The notes: generated by a model from the letters alone, not told the origin. A stretch of DNA of 64,000 nucleotides from Gammaproteobacteria bacterium (GCA_019652555.1 BPAJ01000001.1:62001-126000); one strand, 5' to 3'; counted from the first letter of the stretch, positions 42,711 through 52,461 are shown. Numbers and translations are program-made.

Positions 42711-43536
42711 TAAAAAATACGTCAACATTGCGTTAATTGTTGTTTTTTTTGTTTCCTTATTTATTTCTTTAAATTCAGTTATTTTTGAGACCAATTTTCA
42801 ACTCGACCAGGCAATTGCCCGCGTAGGCGAAAAAGAGATAAGCCGACAAAGATTTGAAGAAATAATCAAAGTTTTGGACGATCAAAGCAATTCAGAATTG
42901 ACTTTGGAAAAGAAAAATTTGATCCGGGAAAGGCTAATTGATGAGGAACTTTTAATTCAAAGAGCAATAGAGCTTGATTTGGTAAGAAATGACTCTTTGG
43001 TAAAAGGGAATGTAATTCAAACTATGTTTCAATACATCATTAACTCAAACGAATTGGTTGAACCTTCAGAGGCTGAGTTAAGAGAGTATTTCAGCAAAGA
43101 AAAGAATTACTTCTCTTCAGGTAGGCGTTACAAACTCAAGAATTATACTTTTCGTAATTTGAATGATGCAGAAACGGCAATAAATTTGCTTAACCAAAGC
43201 GATTTGGAAAGTTTCTTAAAACTTGTAGAAACTGAAAGTGCTATTGATTTACCAAACGTTTTCCTTACACCACAAAAAATAAGAGATTATTTAGGACCCA
43301 AAGTTTTAGACGAATTACCGAGTCTTGAAAAAGGAGGCTTTTCTAATATTTTTGAAATAAACGAAGTACCTAGCATCGTTATTTGTATTGATATTTTGTT
43401 GGACAACAATCCAAAATTCGAAGAAATTGCCGAACAGATCAAGAACAAATTCATCAGAGATCGAGAAGACAGTCTCGTCAAAGAGTATATTGAAAACTTA
43501 AGAAATTTTTATGAAATTGAAAAATATTCTTTTTAG
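42703..43536 (+). CDS. Membrane-anchored parvulin-type peptidyl-prolyl isomerase
   Basis: The 277-residue protein has one N-terminal membrane segment (about residues 8-27), a SurA-N-like helical part (IARVGEKEISRQRFEEIIKVLDDQ) and a degenerate PpiC/parvulin domain over about residues 140-245, ending LPSLEKGGFSNIFEINEVPSIVICIDI. The charged start and single anchor predict a periplasmic body. Catalytic parvulin residues are weak, so it may be a chaperone more than an isomerase. Its stop overlaps the next gene, a HupE/UreJ-type membrane protein, by 26 bases; the two are probably translated together and may act on the same client. Confidence 0.72.
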   Translation: MIDKKYVNIALIVVFFVSLFISLNSVIFETNFQLDQAIARVGEKEISRQRFEEIIKVLDDQSNSELTLEKKNLIRERLIDEELLIQRAIELDLVRNDSLVKGNVIQTMFQYIINSNELVEPSEAELREYFSKEKNYFSSGRRYKLKNYTFRNLNDAETAINLLNQSDLESFLKLVETESAIDLPNVFLTPQKIRDYLGPKVLDELPSLEKGGFSNIFEINEVPSIVICIDILLDNNPKFEEIAEQIKNKFIRDREDSLVKEYIENLRNFYEIEKYSF

Positions 43537-44698
43537 CTTTCTTTTAATACTTTTTTTTTCAGGAAATATTTTATCTCATCAAAAAAGTCAGTCTTATACC
43601 TCCTGGAAGGGCGAAGTGGCTGGAACAGACTTTATTGTTTCTGTTTCGACAAAAATCAGTAAAGGAGTTTTATTTAATCAATTACAAAACAACGGCTATC
43701 GAATAGATCAGCTTGAGAATTATTTTAAAAATAAAATAAGCTCTGAAGACTGTTTTTCGCAAAATCCGCTAATCCAAGATCAGGGTGACTTTGTTAAATA
43801 TCTGAATAAATTTGTCTGTTCTGTAGAGCAGCCTAGATTTAACTTCAACTTGTTTTTTGACTTGAATCTTACCCACCTGGATTTTTCTTCTCAAGAAAAG
43901 GCAGGTCAACTCTTCCCTGATTTTATTATTTCCTCGGACAATCGACAGATTTATATTTTTGATGAGAATCAAAGTGCTGAGCTTAATTTATCCTTCTTAA
44001 ACTTCTTGTCTTTCGGTTTCAAACACATTTTGAGTGGTTTGGATCACATTGCTTTTTTGTTGCTCATAATTTTTTTGTGTGCAAACTTAAAAACCCTTTT
44101 TTTTGCAATTTCAGGTTTTACCTTAGGACATTCGGCAAGCCTTTTTTCAAGTGTTCAGGGTCTCATTGTATCTTCAACAAATTTGGTTGAGATCATGATT
44201 GGATTTTCCATCTTAGTCTGCTCGATAGAGGTCTTGGGGAAAAAGACTGCTCAGCTTGGCATGTTTTCAAATCTTCTATTAGTTGCTTGGGCAATTCTAA
44301 CTTTTACTATATATATCTTTATCCCTAAGCAGTCTCTTTTCTTTTTGGCTTTAGGTCTCATGATGTTTTGCTATTTGAGATTATCTGATAACTACCAAAG
44401 CAGTTTGAATCTTATTTTTATAACCATTGTGTTTGGCTTTATCCATGGCCTGGGTTTTGCAGGTGCAATAAATGAGATTTATTTACCAAAAGAAGACATG
44501 TTAAAAATCCTTCTAGCTTTCAACTTAGGCATTGAAATTGGTCAAATTTTAATTTTTGGAGTTTTTGCTTTATTTGCCTACTTTTTAAAATTTTATAATT
44601 TAGGAAAGCTAAGAAACTTTGCCACTGTAGCCATTACCGCATCAATTTTTGGCTACAGCTTAAATCTCATCATCGAGAGATCTTTTTTAGTCTTTTAG
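43511..44698 (+). CDS. HupE/UreJ_2-type membrane protein with periplasmic domain
   Basis: The 395-residue product has a signal peptide, an N-terminal periplasmic domain (about residues 22-155), then about seven membrane helices. The membrane part has the HupE/UreJ_2 pattern: GFKHILSGLDHIAFLLLI, FAISGFTLGHSASLF, EIMIGFSILVCSIEV and FGFIHGLGFAGAI, with several conserved His residues that suggest metal handling. The family is related to nickel/cobalt accessory permeases, but no urease or hydrogenase gene is near. The neighbour is a periplasmic parvulin-like protein. Function is inferred only as metal-related transport or sensing. Confidence 0.78.
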   Translation: MKLKNILFSFLLILFFSGNILSHQKSQSYTSWKGEVAGTDFIVSVSTKISKGVLFNQLQNNGYRIDQLENYFKNKISSEDCFSQNPLIQDQGDFVKYLNKFVCSVEQPRFNFNLFFDLNLTHLDFSSQEKAGQLFPDFIISSDNRQIYIFDENQSAELNLSFLNFLSFGFKHILSGLDHIAFLLLIIFLCANLKTLFFAISGFTLGHSASLFSSVQGLIVSSTNLVEIMIGFSILVCSIEVLGKKTAQLGMFSNLLLVAWAILTFTIYIFIPKQSLFFLALGLMMFCYLRLSDNYQSSLNLIFITIVFGFIHGLGFAGAINEIYLPKEDMLKILLAFNLGIEIGQILIFGVFALFAYFLKFYNLGKLRNFATVAITASIFGYSLNLIIERSFLVF

Positions 44699-45093
44699 AT
44701 GATTCTTATGTCTTTTGCTTGAGGTCCCTTGAGACCATTGGTTACTACGTAACTGACTCTGGTGCTTTCTTTGAGAAGCTTTCTATCTTTGATTTCTACC
44801 GAGGCGAAGTGAATAAATAAATCTCCGCCTTTATCTCTCTCCACAAACCCATAACCTTTACTTGGATCAAACCACTTGATTTGACCTTTTTCTCTTCTAA
44901 TTCTTCTCTTTATTTGCTTGCCATAAACAATAATCATGCTGGATGTGTAGATACCAAGAAAAAAGAAGAGAGTTAAAAATACAAGGTTTTCTTGAAAAGC
45001 TTGGCTAAAAGATTGATTTTCAACGAACCAAAAGTATGCAAAAGCAAATAAAAAAGAAACCAGCAAAGATGAAGTCGCTCCTCTTAACCACAT
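44695..45093 (-). CDS. Membrane-anchored cold-shock-domain protein
   Basis: The 132-residue product joins two hydrophobic helices (about residues 8-25 and 36-57) to a basic linker (KQIKRRIRREK) and a C-terminal cold-shock domain. The domain has GQIKWFDPSKGYGFVERDKGGDLFIHFASVE, with both RNP motifs (KGYGFV and LFIHF). Positive charge after the second helix predicts that the nucleic-acid-binding domain faces the cytoplasm. This would place a CspA-like RNA or DNA binder at the inner membrane. The frame is clean. It stops four bases inside the convergent HupE-like gene and lies upstream of nothing on its strand. Confidence 0.85.
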   Translation of the reverse strand: MWLRGATSSLLVSFLFAFAYFWFVENQSFSQAFQENLVFLTLFFFLGIYTSSMIIVYGKQIKRRIRREKGQIKWFDPSKGYGFVERDKGGDLFIHFASVEIKDRKLLKESTRVSYVVTNGLKGPQAKDIRII

Positions 45094-45129
45094 AAAGGTA
45101 TTATATCTTTATTGTTATAAAGCTAAAAA

Positions 45130-47862
45130 TTACTTTAATTTTTCAAGAGTTTTGATGTGTTTTTCGGTAGTAACAATTTTTTGGGAAATTTCTTTTAAAT
45201 TTTGTTTTCTTTCTTGAACGAGTGTTTTTGGAGCATTCAAAAGAAATTTTTTATTATCGAGTTGATTTTTTAAGCCTTGAAAAGACTTATTGAATTTTTC
45301 TAGGTTTTTATGATTCCTTTCAATTTCAGACTGAGGGTCAATAAGACCTTGTAGAGGAATATGAATTTTCGTGCCGTCAACAAGAGAAATTGCTGAAGGC
45401 GGGAGGTTTTTGCTTAAAAACTCAATTTTTTTAACTTTTGTTAAGTTGAGCAAGTAGTTTTTATTTTGCTCCAGTAATTTCTTGATGCTTTTATTTTTTT
45501 CGACAATGATAGTGATATCTTTCTTAGGAGAAATAAGCATTTCGGATCTTATGTTTCTAATGCCTGAGATTACTGATCTCAAAGATTCAATATTTTTCAG
45601 GTTAGAGGTTCCTAAATATCTTGTCGGCAACTCTGAAATCATAATACTCTTTTCTTTTGCTTTGAACGTCTCTTTGAAAGATTGCCAAATTTCTTCTGTA
45701 ATGAAAGGCATCATGGGATGGGCTAATTTGAGTGTCTTTTCAAAAATATCTAACAACGAATTTTTTATTTGGGCTTTCTCAGCATTGGAAATGCTCTGGT
45801 CATTTAGTCTAATTTTGCAGAACTCTATGTACCAATCGCATAACTTTTCCCAAATGAATTCGTAGAGAACTTGCGTAGCCAAGTCGAATCTAGAGTTATC
45901 GATATGATCAACATAACTTTCTAAACTTTTATTGAATTCAGATCTGATCCATTTATCAATTGGATCGTCACTAAATTTCTTTGATTTTTTATATCCTTTG
46001 CATTGCAGCTTGATAAATCTTGAGGCATTCCATAACTTGTTACAGAAGTTTCTATAGCCTTCGACTCGTTTGACATCAAAGTTAATGTCTCTACTTCCCG
46101 ATGCCAGAGATGCAAAAGTAAGCCTAAGCGCATCAGTTCCGAAAGAAGGTATACCAGAGGGAAATTCTTTCTTGGTTGCTCTTTCAATTTTCTCTCTCAA
46201 ACTTGGCACAATTAAGTTTTCAGTTCTTTTTGCTATTAAAGTTTTCAGAGGGATTCCATCAATTACGTCAATTGGATCAATTATGTTTCCTTTTGACTTT
46301 GACATCTTTTGACCTTCTGAATCTCTCACCAATCCGTGAATAAAAACCTTTTTAAAAGGAGGCTCTTTAAGAAATTTTTGGGAAATCATAATCATTCTGG
46401 CAACCCAAAAAAATATGATGTCAAAACCTGTAACCAAAATGGAAGTGGGGTGGAATTTTGCAAGTTGTTTGGTTTTTTTCGGCCAACCTAAGGTCGCAAA
46501 AGTCCACAATTGCGAAGAAAACCAGGTATCCAATACATCCTCATCCCTTGTTAGAGTTCCAGAAACTTTATTTCTCTTTCTTACTTCTGCTTCGGACTTT
46601 CCAACATAAACTTTTTTATTCTCATCGTACCAAGCTGGAATTCTATGTCCCCACCACAATTGACGACTGATGCACCAATCTTCAATATCCTTCATCCAAT
46701 TGAAGAAAGTTTTTTCCCAATTTTTTGGTACGAATTGAACTTTCCCATTTCTAACCAATTTCGAAGCTTCTTGAGCTAAATTTTTTGTTTTCAAATACCA
46801 TTGTTCGGTTAAATAGGGTTCTAAAATTTCTCCGGTTCTTTCGCCACGAGGAATTGCAAGTTTGTGCTTTTCACTTCCTGCCAGTAAATTTGCTTGATCT
46901 AGATCTTCGATGATAATTTTTCTAGCTTCTAGCATTTTTAAATTCTGATATTTCTTAGGAGCGTTTTCGTTCAAAGTTCCGTCTTTGTTTAAAATATTTA
47001 GAAACTCGAGTTTATGACGTTTGCCTATTTCAAAATCATTGAAGTCATGAGCTGGAGTTACTTTCAAACAACCGGTACCAAACGACATGTCAACATAGTC
47101 ATCAGCAATTACAGGTATCTCTCTATCCGTTAGAGGCAATTTAACTGTTTTACCGATAAGTTTTTTATATCTTTTGTCTTTGGGATTTACGGCAACAGCC
47201 ATATCTCCCAATAAAGTTTCTGGCCGAGTGGTTGCTACTGTTAGGTGTCCTGAATCGTGTTCGTACTTGATGTTCCAGATGAAAGAACTTTCTTCTTCAT
47301 TGGAAACTTCAAGATCTGATAATGCAGTTTGCAAAGAGGGATCCCAATTAACGAGTCTGTATCCTTTGTAAATAAGACCTTCATCGTAGAGCTTACAAAA
47401 TACTTCCGATACTGCATCGCTGAAGTCAGCATCCATAGTAAATTTTTCAGAAGACCAATCCACTGAAGAACCCAGTCGTCTCAGTTGCTTGGTAATGGTA
47501 TTGCCAGAGTACTTTTTCCATTTCCAGATTTCTTTCTCAAACTTACTTCTGCCAAGAGATTCTCTTGTCTTGCCTTCACCTTCAAGTTTTCTTTCGACAA
47601 CCAATTGTGTTGCGATGCCTGCATGGTCCGTTCCGACCTGCCACAGGACATCATACTGCTGCATTCTTTTTAACCGCGTCATAATATCCATTAAGGTATT
47701 TTGAAACCCATGACCCATATGCAAGCTACCCGTCACATTTGGCGGCGGAATCATAATGGAAAATGTTTTTTTAGATTTATAAGTGGGTTTAAAAAAACCA
47801 GATTTTTCCCAAAACCGATACCATTTTTTTTCTAAATTTTTTGGGTTGTAAGTCTTTTTCAC
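45130..47862 (-). CDS. valS: Valyl-tRNA synthetase
   Basis: ValRS charges tRNA-Val and edits threonine. The 910-residue protein begins KKTYNPKNLEKKWYRFWEKSGFF and has the class I signatures HMGH (in PPNVTGSLHMGHGF) and KMSKSKGN. The CP1 editing domain has VATTRPETLLGD and DFEIGKRH. The C-terminal arm is a coiled coil (residues about 845-910). It is the last gene of pepA-holC-valS, two bases after holC. No breaks. Confidence 0.97.
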   Translation of the reverse strand: MKKTYNPKNLEKKWYRFWEKSGFFKPTYKSKKTFSIMIPPPNVTGSLHMGHGFQNTLMDIMTRLKRMQQYDVLWQVGTDHAGIATQLVVERKLEGEGKTRESLGRSKFEKEIWKWKKYSGNTITKQLRRLGSSVDWSSEKFTMDADFSDAVSEVFCKLYDEGLIYKGYRLVNWDPSLQTALSDLEVSNEEESSFIWNIKYEHDSGHLTVATTRPETLLGDMAVAVNPKDKRYKKLIGKTVKLPLTDREIPVIADDYVDMSFGTGCLKVTPAHDFNDFEIGKRHKLEFLNILNKDGTLNENAPKKYQNLKMLEARKIIIEDLDQANLLAGSEKHKLAIPRGERTGEILEPYLTEQWYLKTKNLAQEASKLVRNGKVQFVPKNWEKTFFNWMKDIEDWCISRQLWWGHRIPAWYDENKKVYVGKSEAEVRKRNKVSGTLTRDEDVLDTWFSSQLWTFATLGWPKKTKQLAKFHPTSILVTGFDIIFFWVARMIMISQKFLKEPPFKKVFIHGLVRDSEGQKMSKSKGNIIDPIDVIDGIPLKTLIAKRTENLIVPSLREKIERATKKEFPSGIPSFGTDALRLTFASLASGSRDINFDVKRVEGYRNFCNKLWNASRFIKLQCKGYKKSKKFSDDPIDKWIRSEFNKSLESYVDHIDNSRFDLATQVLYEFIWEKLCDWYIEFCKIRLNDQSISNAEKAQIKNSLLDIFEKTLKLAHPMMPFITEEIWQSFKETFKAKEKSIMISELPTRYLGTSNLKNIESLRSVISGIRNIRSEMLISPKKDITIIVEKNKSIKKLLEQNKNYLLNLTKVKKIEFLSKNLPPSAISLVDGTKIHIPLQGLIDPQSEIERNHKNLEKFNKSFQGLKNQLDNKKFLLNAPKTLVQERKQNLKEISQKIVTTEKHIKTLEKLK

Positions 47863-47864
47863 TT

Positions 47865-48308
47865 TTAGTTGATGTAAGTGGGATCCAATCCATCAATTTT
47901 ACATTGTTTGAAGCTTTCTCTTGCTTGATTTTGCAAAGAAGCATTATCTTTAATGACAATTTGAAACACGGTGTCGTAGTCCTGATAGTCTGGAGGTAAC
48001 TTTGGGTTTAGATTGATCAAAGTTGAAAAATCGTTTTTTACCTTAATGCCTGGGTAAGATATTTCTACAGGACAAGAGGGTATTTTTGCATCGTTAGAAA
48101 TCTTATGAGCTAAAAAAACCTCATTGAGGTCTTCCCAAAGCTTCTGATCGAGTTCATTGGCTTGCGCAGCGTCATTGCACCTCAGATTAATTTTATTCTG
48201 AGGAGAAGAGCCAAGTTCTAGAAATTTTTCTTCAACAAACTTAAGTAAGAAACTTATGGCTTCTTTTTCATCTTCTCCTGCAGAAATAAAACTTATTTCT
48301 TGGGTCAT
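47865..48308 (-). CDS. holC: DNA polymerase III chi subunit
   Basis: Chi binds SSB and, through psi, the clamp loader, and helps hand over primers. The 147-residue protein shows the chi pattern: NDAAQANELDQKLWEDLNEVFLAHKIS, then CPVEISYPGIKVKNDFSTLINLN and ARESFKQCKIDGLDP at the end. Sequence conservation is low, but pepA-holC-valS is a stable gammaproteobacterial order. It overlaps pepA by four bases. The tip of SSB in this window (DDDDIPF) is its expected target. Confidence 0.9.
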   Translation of the reverse strand: MTQEISFISAGEDEKEAISFLLKFVEEKFLELGSSPQNKINLRCNDAAQANELDQKLWEDLNEVFLAHKISNDAKIPSCPVEISYPGIKVKNDFSTLINLNPKLPPDYQDYDTVFQIVIKDNASLQNQARESFKQCKIDGLDPTYIN

Positions 48309-49801
48309 GCAGTGAGTAAATATTCAGACAAGAGGGGGACAGGTCTTCCGGAGGATACCTTTTGTCCTCCAATTCCATAAGCCGTTCCCGCTATATCTAA
48401 ATGTGCCCACTTGTACTTTTCCGTGAATCTTGAAAGAAAACAAGCAGCCGTAATTGTGCCGGCTGAACCACCTATATTTGCGATATCGGCATACCTACTT
48501 TTTAAACCACCTTGGTACTCATCCCAGAGAGGCAATTGCCAAGCTTTATCGCCACTGGCAATTCCCGAGCTAAGAATCTTATCAGCCAATTTTTGATCGT
48601 TTGACATGACGCCGGTAGCTTCGTGCCCAAGGGCTACGATTACAGCACCCGTTAGGGTAGCAATATCTATAACACTGGCCGGCTTAAATCTTTCTACATA
48701 AGTAAGTGCGTCACACAGTACCAATCTACCTTCGGCATCGGTATTGAGTATTTCCACGGTTTGACCTGACATGGTGCTGACAACATCGCCTGGCTTAGTT
48801 GCAGTCCCACTTGGCATGTTTTCAGCTGAGGCAATGACACCGATAATATTTTTCTTCGGTTTTATTTCTGCTATCGCTCGCATCGTACCTAAGACACTAG
48901 CAGCTCCAGACATGTCGTATTTCATTTCGTCCATGGCACGCGAAGGTTTGATGCTAATCCCTCCAGTATCAAAGGTAATTCCTTTTCCAACAATTACATG
49001 CGGCTGTTCATCTTTTTTACCACCAGCATAGTTCATGATGATTAGCTTCGATTCTTGTACGCTACCGTTACCAACCGACAAGAGGCAGTCCATACCTAAT
49101 TTTTTCATTTCTTTTTCACCGAGAACTTTGGTTTTCACTGCAGAAAAAGTTCTAGACAAGGCTCGTGCTTGATTTGCAAGGTGCGTCGGGGTGCAAATGT
49201 TGGCAGGGGTATTCGCAAGCTCTTTACTGAAATTGCTGCCCGCACCAATGATTTGACCTTTTTTAAGAGCTCCAGACAGACCTGCTTTTTTCGAATCCAT
49301 AAATATTTCTACTTTTTTTAAGACATTTTTAGGTTGATTCTTTTTGCCTTTAAAAAAGTATTGATAGCTTGAAGCTTCAAGATGTCTACCCAAAACTTCA
49401 ACCGTCCAACTGGTATCTCTATTTTCTACAGAAACTTCAGGAATGATAATTTTTACCGAAGCAGATTTCGAAGCCAACGCAGCGCTTGAAATTGATTGGC
49501 AAATTTTGAAATAGTCTACTTCTGAAATCTTTTTATTTTTTTTGCCGGTTCCAACGAAATAAGATTTTTCCGCATTGACCCCACTGATGGCAGGCAGATA
49601 AACGCTATTGCCAATTTTTCCGGTAATTTCTTCCCTGGAAATAAGTTTTTTAATAGTGCCATTGCTGACTTCGTTGATTACTTTTAAATCGCCATCGAGA
49701 GTTTTGGCTTCGCTTACACCTATTATCAAAGTCTGAAATTTATCTTTTTTGAAATTTAACTTTTTATTTGATGATATTGATTGATTTAATAATTTCTTCA
49801 T
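48305..49801 (-). CDS. pepA: Leucyl aminopeptidase PepA
   Basis: PepA is a hexameric two-metal M17 aminopeptidase that also acts as a DNA-binding factor in Xer recombination and carAB control in E. coli. I take the start at 49801 (MKKLLNQSISSNKKLNF), five codons after the first ATG. The catalytic region shows GKGITFDTGGISIKP, MKYDMSGAASVLG and the M17 signature NTDAEGRL. The length of about 498 is normal. It is divergent from lptF with 62 bases between. carAB is also in this window. Confidence 0.96.
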   Translation of the reverse strand: MKKLLNQSISSNKKLNFKKDKFQTLIIGVSEAKTLDGDLKVINEVSNGTIKKLISREEITGKIGNSVYLPAISGVNAEKSYFVGTGKKNKKISEVDYFKICQSISSAALASKSASVKIIIPEVSVENRDTSWTVEVLGRHLEASSYQYFFKGKKNQPKNVLKKVEIFMDSKKAGLSGALKKGQIIGAGSNFSKELANTPANICTPTHLANQARALSRTFSAVKTKVLGEKEMKKLGMDCLLSVGNGSVQESKLIIMNYAGGKKDEQPHVIVGKGITFDTGGISIKPSRAMDEMKYDMSGAASVLGTMRAIAEIKPKKNIIGVIASAENMPSGTATKPGDVVSTMSGQTVEILNTDAEGRLVLCDALTYVERFKPASVIDIATLTGAVIVALGHEATGVMSNDQKLADKILSSGIASGDKAWQLPLWDEYQGGLKSRYADIANIGGSAGTITAACFLSRFTEKYKWAHLDIAGTAYGIGGQKVSSGRPVPLLSEYLLTA

Positions 49802-49863
49802 TTCTTCTCCATACAAAATTTACTGTTAAACATGTGGGATAATACCCTAAGAATATAATAGCA

Positions 49864-51018
49864 ATGCCAAGAATTATTACATTATATTTAATAGGCCAAG
49901 TAACTAAGATTAGTTTTTTAACCTTAATCGTTTTATTTAGTGTTTTTTTTCTAAATGAGTTTACGGTCTATCTTGAGAAAGTCTCAAGTGGTGAGCTTTA
50001 TCCTGAACTCCTGATACTGGTTTCGATTTACAGCATGTCTGAAATTGTTGAGGTCGTGCTTCCGTTGAGTGTCTTTATCGGGACCATCATTGCCATTTAT
50101 CGCCTGGATCAAAACAATGAGCTATTGGCTTTTTCCAAAATGGGTCTTGGCAAACGCAAGGTCGTTTTAATCTCTTGTATCCCAGCGATATTTTTTGCTC
50201 TTTTTGTGGCTTTGGTGTCTTTTTATCTCACTCCGCTTTCAAATAACAAACTTGCTTTTTTAAACGATGTAGAAAGATTTTCAGATAGATTTAAATTAAT
50301 GGGAGCCGAAAAGATCAATGTCCTTGATGATCTCAATGCAATTTTTTATGCCAAGGAAGCTTCAGATAGGGGCTTCCAAGATGTCTTTTCAAGTTTTGAA
50401 ACCAACGACTCAGAGTTTGTCTTAACTGCTGACGAATTGATCTCCAAACCCTTAAACGAAAAAGAAAACCGGATATCTTTCGAGTCAGGTAAATTTTCTA
50501 TTTTGTCCGAAGCCATGCCACTGGATTTTAGCTTTGATGAATTCTTTTTAATTTTGCCGAAAAAACCAATTCTCAATGTTGAAGACTTGAAGAGAAAATA
50601 TTTTCACGAATTGTTTTTTGCTAAAGATTTAGAGCGAATCGAATTACTCAAACGTTCTTCCATGCCGTTGATCATTATCATTTCAGCCTTAATAGCTGCA
50701 TCCTTGACCATGAGGTTGAAAGACTCGGGACGTTTTTATATTTTTCTTTCCGGTCTAATCATATTTATGTCTTATTATGGACTTTCGCTTTCCCAGGAAG
50801 TCTTTAGTAATTTTTCTCTTAATTCCACAATTGTGTTTTTTAGCATTCACGGTATTTATTTGATCGCCGCTATCATGTTGGCACTCGATCAAAGCTATCA
50901 AAACCTTAGTTTCAATCTTGGCGGCTTAAAATATTCAAGAAACTTCATGATCAATCTCTTTGTGTTGTTTTTAATTGCAACGGTATTTTCCTATTTGGTT
51001 TTTTATGTCTTTTTATAG
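49864..51018 (+). CDS. lptF: LPS export permease LptF
   Basis: LptF and LptG form the membrane part of the LptB2FG ABC exporter that lifts LPS out of the inner membrane. The 384-residue protein has three N-terminal membrane helices (RIITLYLIGQVTKISFLTLIVLFSVFFLNEF), a periplasmic jellyroll (about residues 130-265) and three C-terminal helices. The VLPLSVFIGTIIAIYRL segment is typical. It is divergent from pepA and overlaps lptG, as in E. coli. Confidence 0.95.
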   Translation: MPRIITLYLIGQVTKISFLTLIVLFSVFFLNEFTVYLEKVSSGELYPELLILVSIYSMSEIVEVVLPLSVFIGTIIAIYRLDQNNELLAFSKMGLGKRKVVLISCIPAIFFALFVALVSFYLTPLSNNKLAFLNDVERFSDRFKLMGAEKINVLDDLNAIFYAKEASDRGFQDVFSSFETNDSEFVLTADELISKPLNEKENRISFESGKFSILSEAMPLDFSFDEFFLILPKKPILNVEDLKRKYFHELFFAKDLERIELLKRSSMPLIIIISALIAASLTMRLKDSGRFYIFLSGLIIFMSYYGLSLSQEVFSNFSLNSTIVFFSIHGIYLIAAIMLALDQSYQNLSFNLGGLKYSRNFMINLFVLFLIATVFSYLVFYVFL

Positions 51019-52045
51019 TCTTATTTTTGGCGATACTTTAGACAATCTTTTCACGAGATATGCCTGGCGCTTTCTTTTTCTAACGGTTGGGATATTTTTT
51101 TTATTGGATTTGATTCTTTCGTTTTTGAATGAATTTGAAGATTTAAGCGAATTTTATTCATTCAATAAGATTCTGCTCTTTCTGGCTTTTACTTCGGTTG
51201 ATGCGGTTTTTGATATTTTCCCATTAAGCGCAATTGTCTCGACAATCATTTGTATGGGTGCAATTTCAGATTCAGGAGAATTGATAGCAGCAAGGGTATC
51301 TGGAAAAAAATTATCACGAATTATCTTTGCGGTTTTGAAACCAGTAATTTTTGGAATCTTACTAATGCTCGTTTCATGGCAATTTTTTATCCCCAATCTT
51401 CAAGAGGCTGCCAATAATTTAAAATTTGAACCCACATCAAATCTCTCCGAGCAAAAAGAGCAGTGGGTATTTAAAAACGACCGATTCTCAAAAGTTACCG
51501 ATAAAGGCACCAGCAAGGAAGTAAAAATTTACGATCTCGATGAAAAAGGAAATGTCGATAGCATTGTGGTTTCCAAAGACATTGAAATTGCTGAAAACGA
51601 ATGGGTTATCAAAGAGGTAAGAGACTATAAGGAAGATATCAGTAAGTCTGATTTTATTTGGGAGGATGCACCAAAGCTCGCTATGAATTATTCCATGAAA
51701 GGTCTAAAACACATGTCCTTAACGGATAACTATTATTACTGGCAGTCCATCAACGAAGTGGCTGATCGAAACAAAGTAGGTTATGAATTTTGGAAGAAAA
51801 TGCTTGAGCCCATTTCTTTGCTCTGTCTCATAATTTTTGCTTTAGCCATTTCACTTAGAGCCATAGGCAGAAACAAAAGCGTGGATCGTTTCGTTTTGGG
51901 AATTTTAATTGCCTTTGGCTTTAATCTCTTAATTAAAATCTTCGGCAATATTTCTTTGATTCTAGGTTGGAGTGCTTTTTGGGGAATTCTTTTGTCTTCT
52001 TTGATTCTGCTTTACTTTGGCATAAGAATCATTCGACGCGTTTAG
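51005..52045 (+). CDS. lptG: LPS export permease LptG
   Basis: LptG pairs with LptF. The ATG at 51005 (MSFYSLIFGDTLDNLFTRYAWRF) lies 14 bases inside the end of lptF, and gives 346 residues; an upstream ATG at 50975 would add ten residues that overlap lptF more. There are three membrane helices at each end around a jellyroll (WVFKNDRFSKVTDKGTSKEVKIYDLD). The family segment FDIFPLSAIVSTIICMGA is present. It stops four bases inside the convergent RDD gene. Confidence 0.94.
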   Translation: MSFYSLIFGDTLDNLFTRYAWRFLFLTVGIFFLLDLILSFLNEFEDLSEFYSFNKILLFLAFTSVDAVFDIFPLSAIVSTIICMGAISDSGELIAARVSGKKLSRIIFAVLKPVIFGILLMLVSWQFFIPNLQEAANNLKFEPTSNLSEQKEQWVFKNDRFSKVTDKGTSKEVKIYDLDEKGNVDSIVVSKDIEIAENEWVIKEVRDYKEDISKSDFIWEDAPKLAMNYSMKGLKHMSLTDNYYYWQSINEVADRNKVGYEFWKKMLEPISLLCLIIFALAISLRAIGRNKSVDRFVLGILIAFGFNLLIKIFGNISLILGWSAFWGILLSSLILLYFGIRIIRRV

Positions 52046-52458
52046 ACTTTTACTAAAAATGTTTTTGACAAAATATCGTTTAAGGTTTTTTTGTCTTTAC
52101 GAAACAACATCGGAAGATAATTCAACCCAAATAACAAAGTGAAGACCAGTCCCAGTAAACATCGATAAACCATCCTGCCGAAACTTACTTCAGAAGAGTC
52201 ATCTTGAGCCAAGCGAACTTTCCAAACTTGCATCCCTAAGGTTTGGCCCTTATTTTTTTTCCAAAAGTAACAGTAAAAACCAACACCTAAGGCTAAAAAT
52301 ACCAAATACATCAAAGGGCTTTCCACTTCAGTATTGAGTGCATAAGTGATAAGCAGGGTGAGACCCACACAAAGGGCAATGATTAAAATCAAGTCATAAA
52401 AAAGAGCAACCATTCTCCTGAAGAAGCCTGCTGGTTTATAATCTAAAGTAGAATTCAT
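52042..52458 (-). CDS. RDD family membrane protein
   Basis: The 138-residue protein has three to four membrane helices and the RDD signature (RRMVALFYDLILII, with the Arg and Asp of the motif, and NDILSKT near the end with the second Asp). RDD proteins are of uncertain role, in some cases linked to ion exchange. The start at 52458 (MNSTLDYKPAGFFRRM) fits other members; an ATG at 52473 is also in frame. It lies downstream of lptG in the opposite strand, as in several relatives, and its start is only three bases from the divergent peptide transporter. Confidence 0.88.
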   Translation of the reverse strand: MNSTLDYKPAGFFRRMVALFYDLILIIALCVGLTLLITYALNTEVESPLMYLVFLALGVGFYCYFWKKNKGQTLGMQVWKVRLAQDDSSEVSFGRMVYRCLLGLVFTLLFGLNYLPMLFRKDKKTLNDILSKTFLVKV

Positions 52459-52461
52459 ATT

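Noticed and set aside
46070-47704. Plus-strand frames of 60-80 codons opposite valS
   Set aside because: They mirror the valS codons and have no start signals or family patterns.
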